DNA of 64,000 bases, from contig NZ_CP092361.1 in the NCBI RefSeq assembly GCF_022354465.1, positions 682,001 through 746,000 of the forward strand. The letters are read 5' to 3'. Origin of the DNA: Wielerella bovis (GTDB lineage: Bacteria > Pseudomonadota > Gammaproteobacteria > Burkholderiales > Neisseriaceae). This document shows, piece after piece, positions 9,301 through 17,894 of this stretch. The notes below the pieces were generated by a model. It was not told the origin of the DNA and did no database searches. It saw only the letters and a program-made list of their open reading frames with translations. Numbering within the stretch: the stretch's first letter is position 1; each line of letters begins with the position of its first letter. A program made the translations under genes and the position numbers.

Positions 9301-9960
9301 TTAAATGAAACCTTTCAGGCTGCCTGAAAAAATAAAATACAAGGTTATCAATATATTGATTGCCACAGTCGCCCAAAAAATCCCGACAAACGGCTGTTTT
9401 TGCGTTTTGTGGCGAAATACATATCGCGCCAATAATGCACCTGCCCAGCCGCCACATAATGCGATGACGTGCAAAGATTTTTCGGGTACACGGCTGCGTT
9501 GATTCAGGGCGCACGATTTGTCCCATGCGTAAGTGGCGAATGCGACCAGCGAAACAATCATGGCGCAGATACCTATGTTGGCAGCCTGAAAAAATAATCC
9601 TGTCAGCCAGATGATGGCGATGGGAATTGCCCACGTTAATTTGTCTTTCATCGGGCGAATCAGCGCATTTTCGGTGGCTTCACGTTCAGCTTGCCATTGT
9701 TCGCGTTGTGGCGAAGTAACTTTGCTGGCTGACCAGCGTTTTTTGTTGGCATCGTATTGCGCGTGGACGGTGATAGTCTCGTTGCGTTTGGGGGAGTGGT
9801 CTGGTGCAACGAGTGTGTTGATATGAAAGAAAATATTGTCGCTGATGATTGCAGTTTGGATAAAGCCATAACCTTTTTCGGCATTCCATTGGACGATATT
9901 GCCTGTTACGCCGAGATGAAGTTTGGATTTGGTGTCGTAATCGGGGGTGGTTTGGTACAT
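9301..9960 (-). CDS. Cold-shock domain plus DUF1294 membrane protein
   Basis: The ATG at 9960 is preferred over a TTG at 9972 because GAAAG lies seven bases before it; this gives 219 residues. Residues about 15-75 form a cold-shock domain (VTGNIVQWNAEKGYGFIQ and DNIFFHINTL, the RNP motifs). The C-terminal half has several hydrophobic helices and the DUF1294 signature (YAWDKSCALNQRSRVPE and ALCGGWAGALLARYVFRHKT). This fusion is widespread in proteobacteria, and its role is not established. It runs directly into the DUF486 gene. Confidence 0.88.
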   Translation of the reverse strand: MYQTTPDYDTKSKLHLGVTGNIVQWNAEKGYGFIQTAIISDNIFFHINTLVAPDHSPKRNETITVHAQYDANKKRWSASKVTSPQREQWQAEREATENALIRPMKDKLTWAIPIAIIWLTGLFFQAANIGICAMIVSLVAFATYAWDKSCALNQRSRVPEKSLHVIALCGGWAGALLARYVFRHKTQKQPFVGIFWATVAINILITLYFIFSGSLKGFI

Positions 9961-10031
9961 ATTGTCTTTCAAAATAAAATGTTAATGCAGCCTGAAATGA
10001 ATATTTGAATGTTTTCAGGCTGCCTTTTTGT

Positions 10032-10811
10032 TTATAAACGTTGGCGCATTTGTTCAAATAAACAAATGGTTGCCGCCATGGCAATATTGAGCGATTCGGT
10101 TGCGCCGAGCATGGGAATTTTGACGCTGGCACTGGCGTGGGCAAGGGTTTCTGCGGAGATGCCTGCGCCTTCGTTGCCGAAAATCCATGCACTAGGTTGG
10201 CGTAAGTCTAAATCGTATAAGGAAAAATTATTGTGTTCGGTGAGCGCGGTGGCGAGTACGCGGTGGGGGTAGTGGCTGCGCCATTCGGTTAAATTGACGC
10301 GCTCGTGAATGTGGAGCAAAAAATGTGCGCCCATGCCTGCGCGTAGAACTTTGGGCGAATAAGCATCGGCGCAACCTTCGCTCAAAATAATGGTTTTGAT
10401 GCCCGATGCGGCTGCGCTGCGTAACACGGTGCCAACATTGCCCGCATCTTGTACGCGCTCTAACACGATGCAATCGCTGTTTTCAGGCTGCCTTGTTTGT
10501 GGAAGTGCGATGAGTGTCATTATGTCATCAGCATCATTTAAACTACTGATTTTTTTGAGTAGATTGTTGGAGACTATGGTGTATTGGTGTTCAGGCAGCC
10601 TGAAAATTAGTGCGCGAATTTCAGGCTGCATTTGGCGATATTCGGGGATGTAAACGTGTTCGGGTGTGTTGCCTGCGTCTAAATAGGCGGAAAGTAGATG
10701 CGTGCCTTCTAGTACGGCTTGCTGGTGTTCGCGGCGGTGTTTGCTGGCGGATAGGAGTTTAGCGAGATGTTTGAGTTGCGGATTGTGGGGCGATTGAATG
10801 GTGGGGGGCAT
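10032..10811 (-). CDS. TrmH/SpoU-family RNA 2'-O-methyltransferase
   Basis: I start at 10811 (MPPTIQSPHN, 259 residues); an in-frame ATG at 10901 would add 30 residues unlike the family. SPOUT methyltransferases use S-adenosylmethionine to methylate ribose in rRNA or tRNA. The N-terminal substrate-binding domain is followed by the three SPOUT motifs: LERVQDAGNVGTVLRSAAA, WIFGNEGAGIS and IPMLGATESLNIAMAATICL. It is distinct from rlmB at 19924. The exact target base cannot be read from sequence. DUS copies inside the gene encode FRLPE stretches. Confidence 0.88.
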   Translation of the reverse strand: MPPTIQSPHNPQLKHLAKLLSASKHRREHQQAVLEGTHLLSAYLDAGNTPEHVYIPEYRQMQPEIRALIFRLPEHQYTIVSNNLLKKISSLNDADDIMTLIALPQTRQPENSDCIVLERVQDAGNVGTVLRSAAASGIKTIILSEGCADAYSPKVLRAGMGAHFLLHIHERVNLTEWRSHYPHRVLATALTEHNNFSLYDLDLRQPSAWIFGNEGAGISAETLAHASASVKIPMLGATESLNIAMAATICLFEQMRQRL

Positions 10812-11066
10812 GACGGCTTGTATTTTTATAATGAAAGATAAGTGTGGTATTTTACTGTAAATAGTAAGATAAGCGTAAGGTAGGTAACTTGTTGTCCACA
10901 CAGTTTAACGTAATCCTACTTTTCAGGCTGCCTGAAAGCTTGTTTTAATCATTGGATTATTGATACAAAAATCGTTTTTTATCAAGAATATGAAAGATAT
11001 TTTATGATTGATAGGCAGCCTGAAAATGAGAATTTGGTTTTGGAAAAAATGATTTTATGGTTGTTC

Positions 11067-11100
11067 GCGTGGGCAACGAGTTGCCTATGCTACGCTTGCT
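11067..11100. repeat. REP-like palindrome (GTGGGCAAC family), variant copy
   Basis: GCGTGGGCAACGAGTTGCCTATGCTACGCTTGCT-type copy with two changes in the right arm. It belongs to the family whose intact form is at 11901-11937 and 12922-12955, and it overlaps the end of the Rhs fragment. Confidence 0.65.
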
Positions 11101-11257
11101 TGTACCAATTCGCCAGCAGGATTGTAGGTGTAACGGCTCAATTTACCGTCAAACCCAGTTTCACTCAACAAACGGTTACGCTCATCATACGCAAAGCGGT
11201 AGGTGTTGCCGTTTTCGTTGATGAGTTCGTTTAAGCGCCCAATTCGGTCGTTAATTA
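11085..11257 (-). pseudogene. Rhs/YD-repeat fragment
   Basis: On the minus strand the frame reads NDRIGRLNELINENGNTYRF, then AYDERNRLLSETGFDGKL and SRYTYNPAGELV, which are three consecutive YD (tyrosine-aspartate) repeats of an Rhs protein. It has no start codon of its own and ends at a stop within the REP-like palindrome. It is far more GC-rich than the AT-rich gene just upstream of it. It is a leftover of an Rhs or polymorphic-toxin locus. Confidence 0.8.
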
Positions 11258-11869
11258 ATCATTACCATTTGGAACTGGTTTACCTTTGAGATAGTCGCTA
11301 TAATTATAATTATTATGCATTTTATTATAACTTCCATGCATATAAATACCTAAAATTATAATATCTTGCTTCTCCATTTCCCATATTAATTGGGCTTCAT
11401 AAGCTATATTTTTAAAATGAAAATTGATCAAAAAAGAATGAATAGTTGGCTTAAGAGAATCCCTATCAAATTTTGAATATAAATAATGCCCATGTACTGA
11501 TTTACCAACTTCTATTAAAAAATCATCATAAGGTAACTGTTCTTCAGTTATATCTTTTTGGATAAGAAAATGAACATATAATCTTTGCAAAATAATATTA
11601 GTATTAGGTATTTTGATTCCTTTTTTATAAAGAATATAACTATCAGAAATTTTTAAATAATTTTCTTCATCTGATAACCATTGTTCTGCATTGAACCAAA
11701 ATTTTTTATGCGGAAAATTTGGATCATTGTCATCTACATAACGAAATACATACATTTGGTATTTTTTTTGTTCCATACAATAAAATCCTAATAATATAGT
11801 TAATACAATTAGTATAATTAATATAGTAATAATCTTTTTATTTTTGTGGCAAATATGTTTGTAAATCAT
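11255..11869 (-). CDS. AT-rich hypothetical protein with N-terminal membrane helix
   Basis: 204 residues. After a basic start there is one strong hydrophobic helix at about 13-31 (IITILIILIVLTILLGFY), then a polar domain rich in aromatic residues. I do not recognise the family. Its stop codon touches the Rhs fragment downstream on the same strand. In Rhs and Maf loci small AT-rich genes next to toxin or core fragments are often immunity genes; that is only a contextual inference, and a membrane-anchored protein would be a less common immunity type. Confidence 0.55.
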   Translation of the reverse strand: MIYKHICHKNKKIITILIILIVLTILLGFYCMEQKKYQMYVFRYVDDNDPNFPHKKFWFNAEQWLSDEENYLKISDSYILYKKGIKIPNTNIILQRLYVHFLIQKDITEEQLPYDDFLIEVGKSVHGHYLYSKFDRDSLKPTIHSFLINFHFKNIAYEAQLIWEMEKQDIIILGIYMHGSYNKMHNNYNYSDYLKGKPVPNGND

Positions 11870-11900
11870 TTTTTAACCCTTCAGGTGTTTGTCCTGCTAT

Positions 11901-11937
11901 AGCAAGCGTAGGGTGGGCAACTTGTTGCCCACGCGGT
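11901..11937. repeat. REP-like palindrome, intact copy
   Basis: AGCAAGCGTAGGGTGGGCAA followed by CTTGTTGCCCACGCGG. The core GTGGGCAAC-TT-GTTGCCCAC is a perfect palindrome. Read on the other strand it holds GCCCACCCTACGCTTGCT, the same sequence that the IS110 element interrupts at 49839/51101. Confidence 0.8.
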
Positions 11938-12002
11938 TTGATACACGCTGAATTATTTTATAGGTGTAGAATTAAATAAACGGTACACACAGGAGAACAG
12001 TT

Positions 12003-12305
12003 ATGGCTTATTCACAAGATTATCGCCAAATGATTTTAGAAAAATTAAATTCGGGTTACAGCTACCGTGAATTGGCAGCGGAATATGGCATCAGTCGCAG
12101 TACCATTCAACTATGGAAAAAATGCATTGAACGTAAACCCTACCCCAAAAGAACCAATAAAATCAATGATGAATTATTGCGAAAAGACGTAGAACAATTT
12201 CCTGATGATTTTCAAAGAGAACGCGCTGTTCGCTTTAACTGTTCACAAAGAGCCATTGGTGTGGCACTTAAACGGCTAAAAATCACTCAAAAAAAAGATT
12301 CTTAA
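12003..12305 (+). CDS. IS630 transposase, frame A (DNA-binding part)
   Basis: 100 residues. MAYSQDYRQMILEKLNSGYS followed by RELAAEYGISRSTIQLWKK is the helix-turn-helix that binds the element's ends. Frame A stops seven bases after the run of eight A. AGGAGAACAGTT precedes the ATG. The catalytic part follows in another frame, so a complete transposase needs slippage at the A run (+1, or -2). Confidence 0.85.
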   Translation: MAYSQDYRQMILEKLNSGYSYRELAAEYGISRSTIQLWKKCIERKPYPKRTNKINDELLRKDVEQFPDDFQRERAVRFNCSQRAIGVALKRLKITQKKDS

Positions 12306-12840
12306 ACACCCCAAAGCTCAACCCGAAACAATTGAACAATTTCTCTCATTAAAACAACAGTATGAGCAAGAGAAACGTCCTATTGTTTATATTGATGAAA
12401 GTGGTTTTAAAAACCAAACTTATCGTCCTTATGCCTATGCGCCAAGAGGACAAGTTTGTCATGGCAATCACAACTGGCAAATCAAAAACACAACCAATGC
12501 CATTGGCGCACTGTACCAAAATCAATTGATTGCAGTGGGTTTGTATGAATTCAGCATCAATTCAGATGTGTTTTATTCATGGGTTCAAAACGTTTTACTG
12601 CCACAATTACCGCCCAACAGTGTTTTGGTAATGGATAATGCGACTTTTCACAAACGTCAGGACATTCAAGAGCTTATTGTTTTATCAGGGCATGTGATTT
12701 TATGGTTACCGCCATACTGTCCTGATTTGAATTTAATTGAGCACACTTGGGCTTGGATTAAACATTTACGTCAAGATTGGTTATTGGATTGCATTCACTC
12801 TTTGTTTTTTTATTTTACTTGGTTGTGTACCGAATTTTAA
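12295..12840 (+). CDS. IS630 transposase, frame B (catalytic DDE part)
   Basis: The open frame continues from the A run to 12840. The three catalytic acidic residues are visible: YIDESGF, then VMDNATFHK, then PYCPDLNLIEHTWAWIK. No good independent start or ribosome site is seen near the beginning, which supports production as a fusion with frame A. The tail (DCIHSLFFYFTWLCTEF) reaches to within 10 bases of the element's end. Confidence 0.8.
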   Translation, partial: KILKHPKAQPETIEQFLSLKQQYEQEKRPIVYIDESGFKNQTYRPYAYAPRGQVCHGNHNWQIKNTTNAIGALYQNQLIAVGLYEFSINSDVFYSWVQNVLLPQLPPNSVLVMDNATFHKRQDIQELIVLSGHVILWLPPYCPDLNLIEHTWAWIKHLRQDWLLDCIHSLFFYFTWLCTEF

Positions 12841-12921
12841 TTTCTTTATCTATATTTTTTCAGGCAGCGTGAAATGAAATATTGCACGTTAAAATATGAT
12901 TTTAGTGCAGTATCATTGAAT

Positions 12922-12955
12922 TGCGTGGGCAACAAGTTGCCCACCCTACGCTGCT
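12922..12955. repeat. REP-like palindrome, intact core, opposite orientation
   Basis: TGCGTGGGCAACAAGTTGCC followed by CACCCTACGCTGCT. It has the same core as 11901-11937 but faces the other way, so the pair brackets the IS630 element. Confidence 0.75.
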
Positions 12956-12970
12956 AATGATTTTTAAAAT

Positions 12971-13013
12971 GTTTTCAGGCTGCCTATTTTACCGCAACAG
13001 GCAGCCTGAAAAA
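12971..13013. terminator. DUS inverted pair downstream of trkA
   Basis: TTTTCAGGCTGCCTATTTTA and CAGGCAGCCTGAAAAA form a stem just after the trkA stop codon on the minus strand. It is a likely terminator. Confidence 0.65.
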
Positions 13014-13016
13014 TCC

Positions 13017-14438
13017 TTATAACCCAAAAAATCCCATTTTCACTTGAATCAATTTTTCCAATTCACGCAATACACGGCGACGTGATACGAAAAAGACAAT
13101 ATGGTCGCCATCTTGTAACTCAGTATCATGATGCCGCCCCATAATCACTTCTTCGCCACGCACAATAGCGGCAATATGGCAACCTGCTGGCCATTTCACT
13201 TCATTGACACGCCGCCCCACCAACGATGATGTTTTGCGGTCGCCATGCACCACCACTTCAATCGCTTCGGCTGTACCGCGCCGTAATGGATAAACCGCAG
13301 CAACATCGCCGCGCCGAACGTGCGCCAAAACGCTGCCAATGGTAATTTGATGCGGTGAAACGACAATGTCAATTTGATTGCCTGTCAGCAAATCTACATA
13401 ACGCGAACGGTTGATAATGGTAATGACCCGTTTTGCGCCAAGATTTTTCGCCAGCAAACCTGCCATAATATTGTTTTCATCATCGTTGGTGATGGCGCAA
13501 AATACGTCAATTTCGTCAATGTATTCGCGTGAGAGCAAATCCTCATCGGTAGCAGAGCCGTGTAAAACCAATGTGTTATCTAATTTATCAGATAACCATT
13601 CTGCGCGAGGTAAATGGTTTTCAATAATTTTAATATTGAACTTGTGTTCCATTTTTTTGGCAAGGCGATACCCGACATTGCCCCCCCCTGCAATCATCAC
13701 GCGATGATTAGACCTGTTGTATTCAAAGAATACATACATCACGGCTGCCATGTGGCGTGAGTCTGCCATAAAAGCAATTTCATCACCTTCTGCAATCACG
13801 GTTTCAGGCTGTGGTACGATTAAGCGAGTATTGCGATAAATGGCGCAAATTTGACAATCAATGTTTTCGGGCAGTTGTGCATTGGCTTGAAAGATGGTTT
13901 TGCCAACCAACCAATCTTGTGCTTGCGCTTGAGCAATAACCATGCGGACTTTATCGTGTGCAAATGGCAACAGTTGCAAAGCACGAACGTGGCTCAATAA
14001 TCCTGCCAAATGTTCTGTAACTAAATGTTCGGGATGAATGGAATCGGTTACTTCAAAAGCTTTCAGGCTGCTGGATAAAGCATCTTTATCTATCTCATCT
14101 TCACTTTCTATGCCAAAATCTTGATAATCTGCCAAACGCACTCGGGCGATGCGTTGCGGAATATTGAATAAATCAGCGGCAAGTTTGCAAGCAACCAAAT
14201 TGGTTTCATCGCTGCGTGTCAGGGCAAGTAACATATCGGTATCACGCGCGCCTGCTTGTTCCATAATCACAGGCGATGCGCCATTACCAACGAGTGTGCG
14301 CACATCCAAGCGGCTACCAATATTTTTTAACGCAGATTCATCGGTATCTACAATGGTTACATCATTATCGGGCATGGCGGCAAGTTCTTGGGCAATCGCA
14401 GAGCCAACTTGTCCACTACCTAAAATCAAAATTTTCAC
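13017..14438 (-). CDS. trkA: Trk system potassium uptake regulatory protein TrkA
   Basis: 473 residues starting from a GTG at 14438 (a normal MKILILGSGQVGSAIAQEL beginning with no upstream alternative). TrkA is the cytoplasmic NAD-binding gate of the Trk potassium channel. Two tandem RCK_N plus RCK_C units are visible, each opening with a Rossmann glycine loop: LGSGQVGS near residue 6 and IAGGGNVGYRLAKKM near 237. No trkH or trkG gene is nearby, so the membrane subunit must be encoded elsewhere. A DUS hairpin follows the gene. Confidence 0.95.
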   Translation of the reverse strand: MKILILGSGQVGSAIAQELAAMPDNDVTIVDTDESALKNIGSRLDVRTLVGNGASPVIMEQAGARDTDMLLALTRSDETNLVACKLAADLFNIPQRIARVRLADYQDFGIESEDEIDKDALSSSLKAFEVTDSIHPEHLVTEHLAGLLSHVRALQLLPFAHDKVRMVIAQAQAQDWLVGKTIFQANAQLPENIDCQICAIYRNTRLIVPQPETVIAEGDEIAFMADSRHMAAVMYVFFEYNRSNHRVMIAGGGNVGYRLAKKMEHKFNIKIIENHLPRAEWLSDKLDNTLVLHGSATDEDLLSREYIDEIDVFCAITNDDENNIMAGLLAKNLGAKRVITIINRSRYVDLLTGNQIDIVVSPHQITIGSVLAHVRRGDVAAVYPLRRGTAEAIEVVVHGDRKTSSLVGRRVNEVKWPAGCHIAAIVRGEEVIMGRHHDTELQDGDHIVFFVSRRRVLRELEKLIQVKMGFFGL

Positions 14439-14480
14439 GGGCGTATGCTTGTATTAAAATAGAGGAAAACGTGGATTATA

Positions 14481-14530
14481 GTTTCAGGCTGCCTTTTCGT
14501 ATATGATTTCATTCATAGGCAGCCTGAAAA
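14481..14530. terminator. DUS inverted pair in the trkA-potA gap
   Basis: GTTTCAGGCTGCCTTTT and ATAGGCAGCCTGAAAA are opposed across about 20 bases. A third DUS lies at about 14605. The rest of 14439-14813 is AT-rich and must hold the promoter for potABC, but I cannot single one out. Confidence 0.5.
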
Positions 14531-14813
14531 ATGGGTTACATACAATGGTATTTATTGGGATTATGATTTTATTTTAACATATTGTTTAAAATAGAAAATT
14601 AACCTTTCAGGCTGCCTTTTGGTACAAAATTTTCCATAATTCCCTTTTTTCACTTGCCCCATGTCGCTCACTACACTAAAATCACGCGCTTTAAAATTTT
14701 TCACGCTGCTCGAACGCCGCTAAACAGACCACAGAGATTTTCTATTAAATCAAAAAATTAAACTGTCCAAAGCAATCAAACCAGCATTATTCTCATTTCA
14801 TTTGGAGCATGCC

Positions 14814-15926
14814 ATGACGACTGATGCCACACCTTATTTGCAAATCAAAGGAATTACCAAAACATACGGCGATAATCTTGCCGTAAAACCGCTTGATTTG
14901 GAGATTAATCAACATGAAATTTTTGCGCTGCTGGGTAGTTCTGGTAGCGGCAAATCCACCCTATTGAGAATGTTGGCAGGTATGGAAACGCCTTCTGGTG
15001 GACAAATTATTTTGGACGGACAAGACATTACCCAACTGGCTCCCTACGACCGTCCTATCAATATGATGTTCCAAAGTTATGCGCTTTTCCCACACATGAC
15101 GGTGGAAGACAACATCGCTTTTGGTTTGAAACAAGACAAATTACCCAAAGACGAAATCAAAGCGCGTGTAGACGAAATGCTACGCTTGGTACAAATGCCA
15201 CAGTTTGCCAAACGCAAACCGCATCAATTATCAGGCGGTCAGCAACAACGTGTCGCATTGGCGCGTAGTTTGGCAAAACGCCCTAAACTATTGTTGTTGG
15301 ACGAGCCATTGGGTGCATTGGATAAAAAATTGCGCCAACAAACGCAATTTGAATTGGTTAATACTTTGGAAAAAGTTGGCGTAACCTGCATTATGGTAAC
15401 GCACGACCAAGAAGAAGCGATGACAATGGCACATCGTGTTGCCATTATGTCGCATGGCGAATTAATGCAAGTGGGCACGCCTGCCGATGTGTATGATTAT
15501 CCCAACAGTAAATTCACGGCAGAATTTATTGGCGAAACCAATATCTTTGAAGGTACTTTGGTACACAAAGACGATGTGCATGCCTTGATTGATTGCCCTG
15601 ATTTACCAAGTAAGGTTTATACTGACCAAAAATTTGACGCAGAAGATGGTCAAACCATGTGGGTATCCATTCGTCCAGAAGATATTGATTTGCACAAAGA
15701 AAAACCTGCTCATCGTGATACGCATAACTGGGCAAAAGGCAAAGTAAAAGAAATTGCTTATTTGGGTAGTTTTGCGATTTATCATGTGCAAATGGACAAT
15801 GGTCGCATCATCAAAAGCCAAGTGCCAGCACCCTATTGGTATGTACGCGGCATTGAACCGCCTACTTGGGGCGATGAAGTGTACTTGGATTGGCCTGAAA
15901 ACCAACCCACACCTTTAACTCGTTAA
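14814..15926 (+). CDS. potA: Spermidine/putrescine ABC transporter ATPase PotA
   Basis: The ATG at 14814 is chosen over a TTG at 14802 because GGAG lies six bases before it; 370 residues result. PotA is the cytoplasmic ATPase of the polyamine importer. Visible are Walker A GSSGSGKST (41-49), the signature LSGGQQQRVALARSLA, Walker B LLLLDEPLGALD, and the switch histidine in MVTHDQEEAM. A C-terminal TOBE domain follows (WVSIRPEDIDLH). It is first in a potA-potB-potC operon; no potD binding protein gene is adjacent. Confidence 0.95.
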   Translation: MTTDATPYLQIKGITKTYGDNLAVKPLDLEINQHEIFALLGSSGSGKSTLLRMLAGMETPSGGQIILDGQDITQLAPYDRPINMMFQSYALFPHMTVEDNIAFGLKQDKLPKDEIKARVDEMLRLVQMPQFAKRKPHQLSGGQQQRVALARSLAKRPKLLLLDEPLGALDKKLRQQTQFELVNTLEKVGVTCIMVTHDQEEAMTMAHRVAIMSHGELMQVGTPADVYDYPNSKFTAEFIGETNIFEGTLVHKDDVHALIDCPDLPSKVYTDQKFDAEDGQTMWVSIRPEDIDLHKEKPAHRDTHNWAKGKVKEIAYLGSFAIYHVQMDNGRIIKSQVPAPYWYVRGIEPPTWGDEVYLDWPENQPTPLTR

Positions 15927-15943
15927 ATGGAGGCAGCCTGAAA

Positions 15944-16903
15944 ATGTCTTCTGTAAACATTAAACGCCGTAAACGACTTGGAGCAAGAATTGTTACTGGC
16001 ATACCATTTATGTGGCTGTTTTTGCTGGTTTTAATTCCGTTCTTTATCGTATTTAAAATCAGTTTTGCAGAAACCGCATATAGTATCCCACCTTTTACCC
16101 CTTTATTTGATGAAGAGGGTAAATGGCACATCGTTTACCAAAATTATCAGGATATTTTTGCGGATTTTTGGTCATCGCTGGGTGCAATGCTCAATCCATT
16201 TGATGGTGGCAATCGTGGCGACAATATTTATTTGCTAACGTATTGGTTATCTATTAAAACCGCGTTGATGACCACTCTTATTTGCTTATTGCTGGGTTAT
16301 CCGATGGCATATGCCATTTCGCGTGCGAATCCATCTATCCGCAATGCTTTATTGTTGGCGATTATGTTGCCATTCTGGACATCATTCCTATTGCGTGTCT
16401 ATGCTTGGATGGGTTTACTTACCACCAATGGCATCATCAACAATTTTTTGATGAAATGGGATATTATCAGCGAACCATTGGATATGTTCTACAACAGTTT
16501 TTCCCTGATATTGGTTATGGTGTATGCCTACTTACCATTTATGATTTTGCCGTTGTACACGCAATTAGTAAAATTGGATAAACGCTTATTGGAAGCCGCT
16601 GCCGATTTAGGTGCGCACCCAATCAAAGCATTTTTAACCATTACTTTGCCCATGTCCAAATCAGGCATTATTGCAGGTTCCATGTTGGTATTTATTCCAT
16701 CGGTAGGCGAATATGTGGTTCCCGAATTGGTTGGAGGACCAGATAACTTAATGATTGGTAAAGTATTGTGGCAAGCATTCTCCGACCAAAATAACTGGCC
16801 ATTAGCTGCTGCGATTGCCGTTGTTATGGTGATATTATTGGTTTTACCGATTGGCGTGCAGCAATATTTTGACAATCGTGAAACCGCGAAAGGAGGCAAA
16901 TGA
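15944..16903 (+). CDS. potB: Spermidine/putrescine ABC transporter permease PotB
   Basis: 319 residues with about six membrane helices and the permease coupling motif LLEAAADLGAHPIKAFLTITLP that docks to PotA. GGAGG sits within a DUS (GGAGGCAGCCTGAAA) directly before the ATG, so the uptake sequence and the ribosome site overlap. A loop of about 50 polar residues between helices one and two is a feature of this subunit. The stop overlaps the potC start. Confidence 0.93.
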   Translation: MSSVNIKRRKRLGARIVTGIPFMWLFLLVLIPFFIVFKISFAETAYSIPPFTPLFDEEGKWHIVYQNYQDIFADFWSSLGAMLNPFDGGNRGDNIYLLTYWLSIKTALMTTLICLLLGYPMAYAISRANPSIRNALLLAIMLPFWTSFLLRVYAWMGLLTTNGIINNFLMKWDIISEPLDMFYNSFSLILVMVYAYLPFMILPLYTQLVKLDKRLLEAAADLGAHPIKAFLTITLPMSKSGIIAGSMLVFIPSVGEYVVPELVGGPDNLMIGKVLWQAFSDQNNWPLAAAIAVVMVILLVLPIGVQQYFDNRETAKGGK

Positions 16904-17790
16904 TGAGCAATAGAATGTCTCCATTTTTAAAAATCATGCTGTTTGCAGGATTGGCATTTTTATACATTCCGTTGATTATTTTGGTTATTTACTCGTTTAA
17001 CGATTCCAAATTAGTAACAGTTTGGGGTGGTTTTACGACTGAATGGTACGGCAAGTTGCTAAAAAATGACCAAATTTTAAGCGCAGCTTGGTTGTCATTG
17101 AAAATTGCGGTAACGTCTTCACTGGCAGCGGTAGCATTGGGTACACTAGCAGGTTATGCCTTGGCGCGGATTAAGCGTTTTCGTGGTAATACCTTGTTTG
17201 CAGGAATGGTTTCTGCGCCAATGGTGATGCCAGATGTAATTACAGGCTTGTCTATGTTGTTGCTGATTATGCAAGTGCAAATGTTATTGCAAGGTGCATT
17301 GGGTAACGATGTTGCGTGGCTCGACCGAGGATTTTTCACGATTTTCTTGGGGCACACTACGCTCTGTATGGCGTATATCACAGTTGTGATTCGTTCGCGT
17401 TTGACAGAACTCGACCAATCTTTGGAAGAAGCTGCGATGGATTTGGGCGCACGTCCCTTAAAAATCTTCTTCGTGATTACTTTGCCATTGATTGCACCTG
17501 CCATTGCATCGGGTTTCTTGCTTGGCGTAACTTTATCGCTAGATGACGTGGTAATTACATCATTCTTGTCGGGTCCTGGTTCAGCCACTTTGCCACAAGT
17601 GATTTTTTCCAAAATCCGTTTGGGTCTTGATCCACAAATGAACGTATTGGCAACTATTTTCATTGGCGTAGTTGGAACATTGGTCATTATGATGAACTAT
17701 ATAATGATGCGCCAAGCTACCAAACGCGAATATGAAATGGCAGCGGCATATAAAGCTGAACAAAAAGCTTTAGAAGAATTGTCAGCCTAA
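16900..17790 (+). CDS. potC: Spermidine/putrescine ABC transporter permease PotC
   Basis: 296 residues and six membrane helices. The start overlaps the potB stop as ATGA, with GGAGG upstream; the second ATG at 16903 is an alternative. The coupling motif LEEAAMDLGARPLKIFFVITLP is present, as is the FNDSKLVTVWGGFTTEWYGK loop typical of PotC. The charged tail (AYKAEQKALEELSA) is longer than in E. coli. A DUS hairpin terminator follows at 17814-17836. Confidence 0.94.
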   Translation: MMSNRMSPFLKIMLFAGLAFLYIPLIILVIYSFNDSKLVTVWGGFTTEWYGKLLKNDQILSAAWLSLKIAVTSSLAAVALGTLAGYALARIKRFRGNTLFAGMVSAPMVMPDVITGLSMLLLIMQVQMLLQGALGNDVAWLDRGFFTIFLGHTTLCMAYITVVIRSRLTELDQSLEEAAMDLGARPLKIFFVITLPLIAPAIASGFLLGVTLSLDDVVITSFLSGPGSATLPQVIFSKIRLGLDPQMNVLATIFIGVVGTLVIMMNYIMMRQATKREYEMAAAYKAEQKALEELSA

Positions 17791-17813
17791 TCTATTTTTA
17801 CTTATAAAGGCAG

Positions 17814-17836
17814 CCTGAAAACTTTTCAGGCTGCCT
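17814..17836 (+). terminator. Terminator of the pot operon (DUS pair)
   Basis: AAGGCAGCCTGAAAA and TTTTCAGGCTGCCT are opposed with almost no spacer, giving a strong hairpin 24 bases after the potC stop. Another DUS follows at about 17870. Confidence 0.7.
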
Positions 17837-17894
17837 ATTGTTTTAAATAAAATGCTAGAATAGGCAGCCTGAAAAATTAAATAAATACACAATT

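Larger units (their letters stand above)
11963..12850 (+). mobile_element. IS630-family insertion sequence, two overlapping frames
   Basis: The element is 888 bp flanked by TA on both sides (11961-11962 and 12851-12852), the target duplication typical of IS630. The ends match as imperfect inverted repeats: AGAATTAAATAAACGGTACA at 11968 against the complement of 12822-12845. It carries a transposase split into two frames around a run of eight A at 12289-12296. Both halves keep their motifs, so the split may be programmed. Confidence 0.85.
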
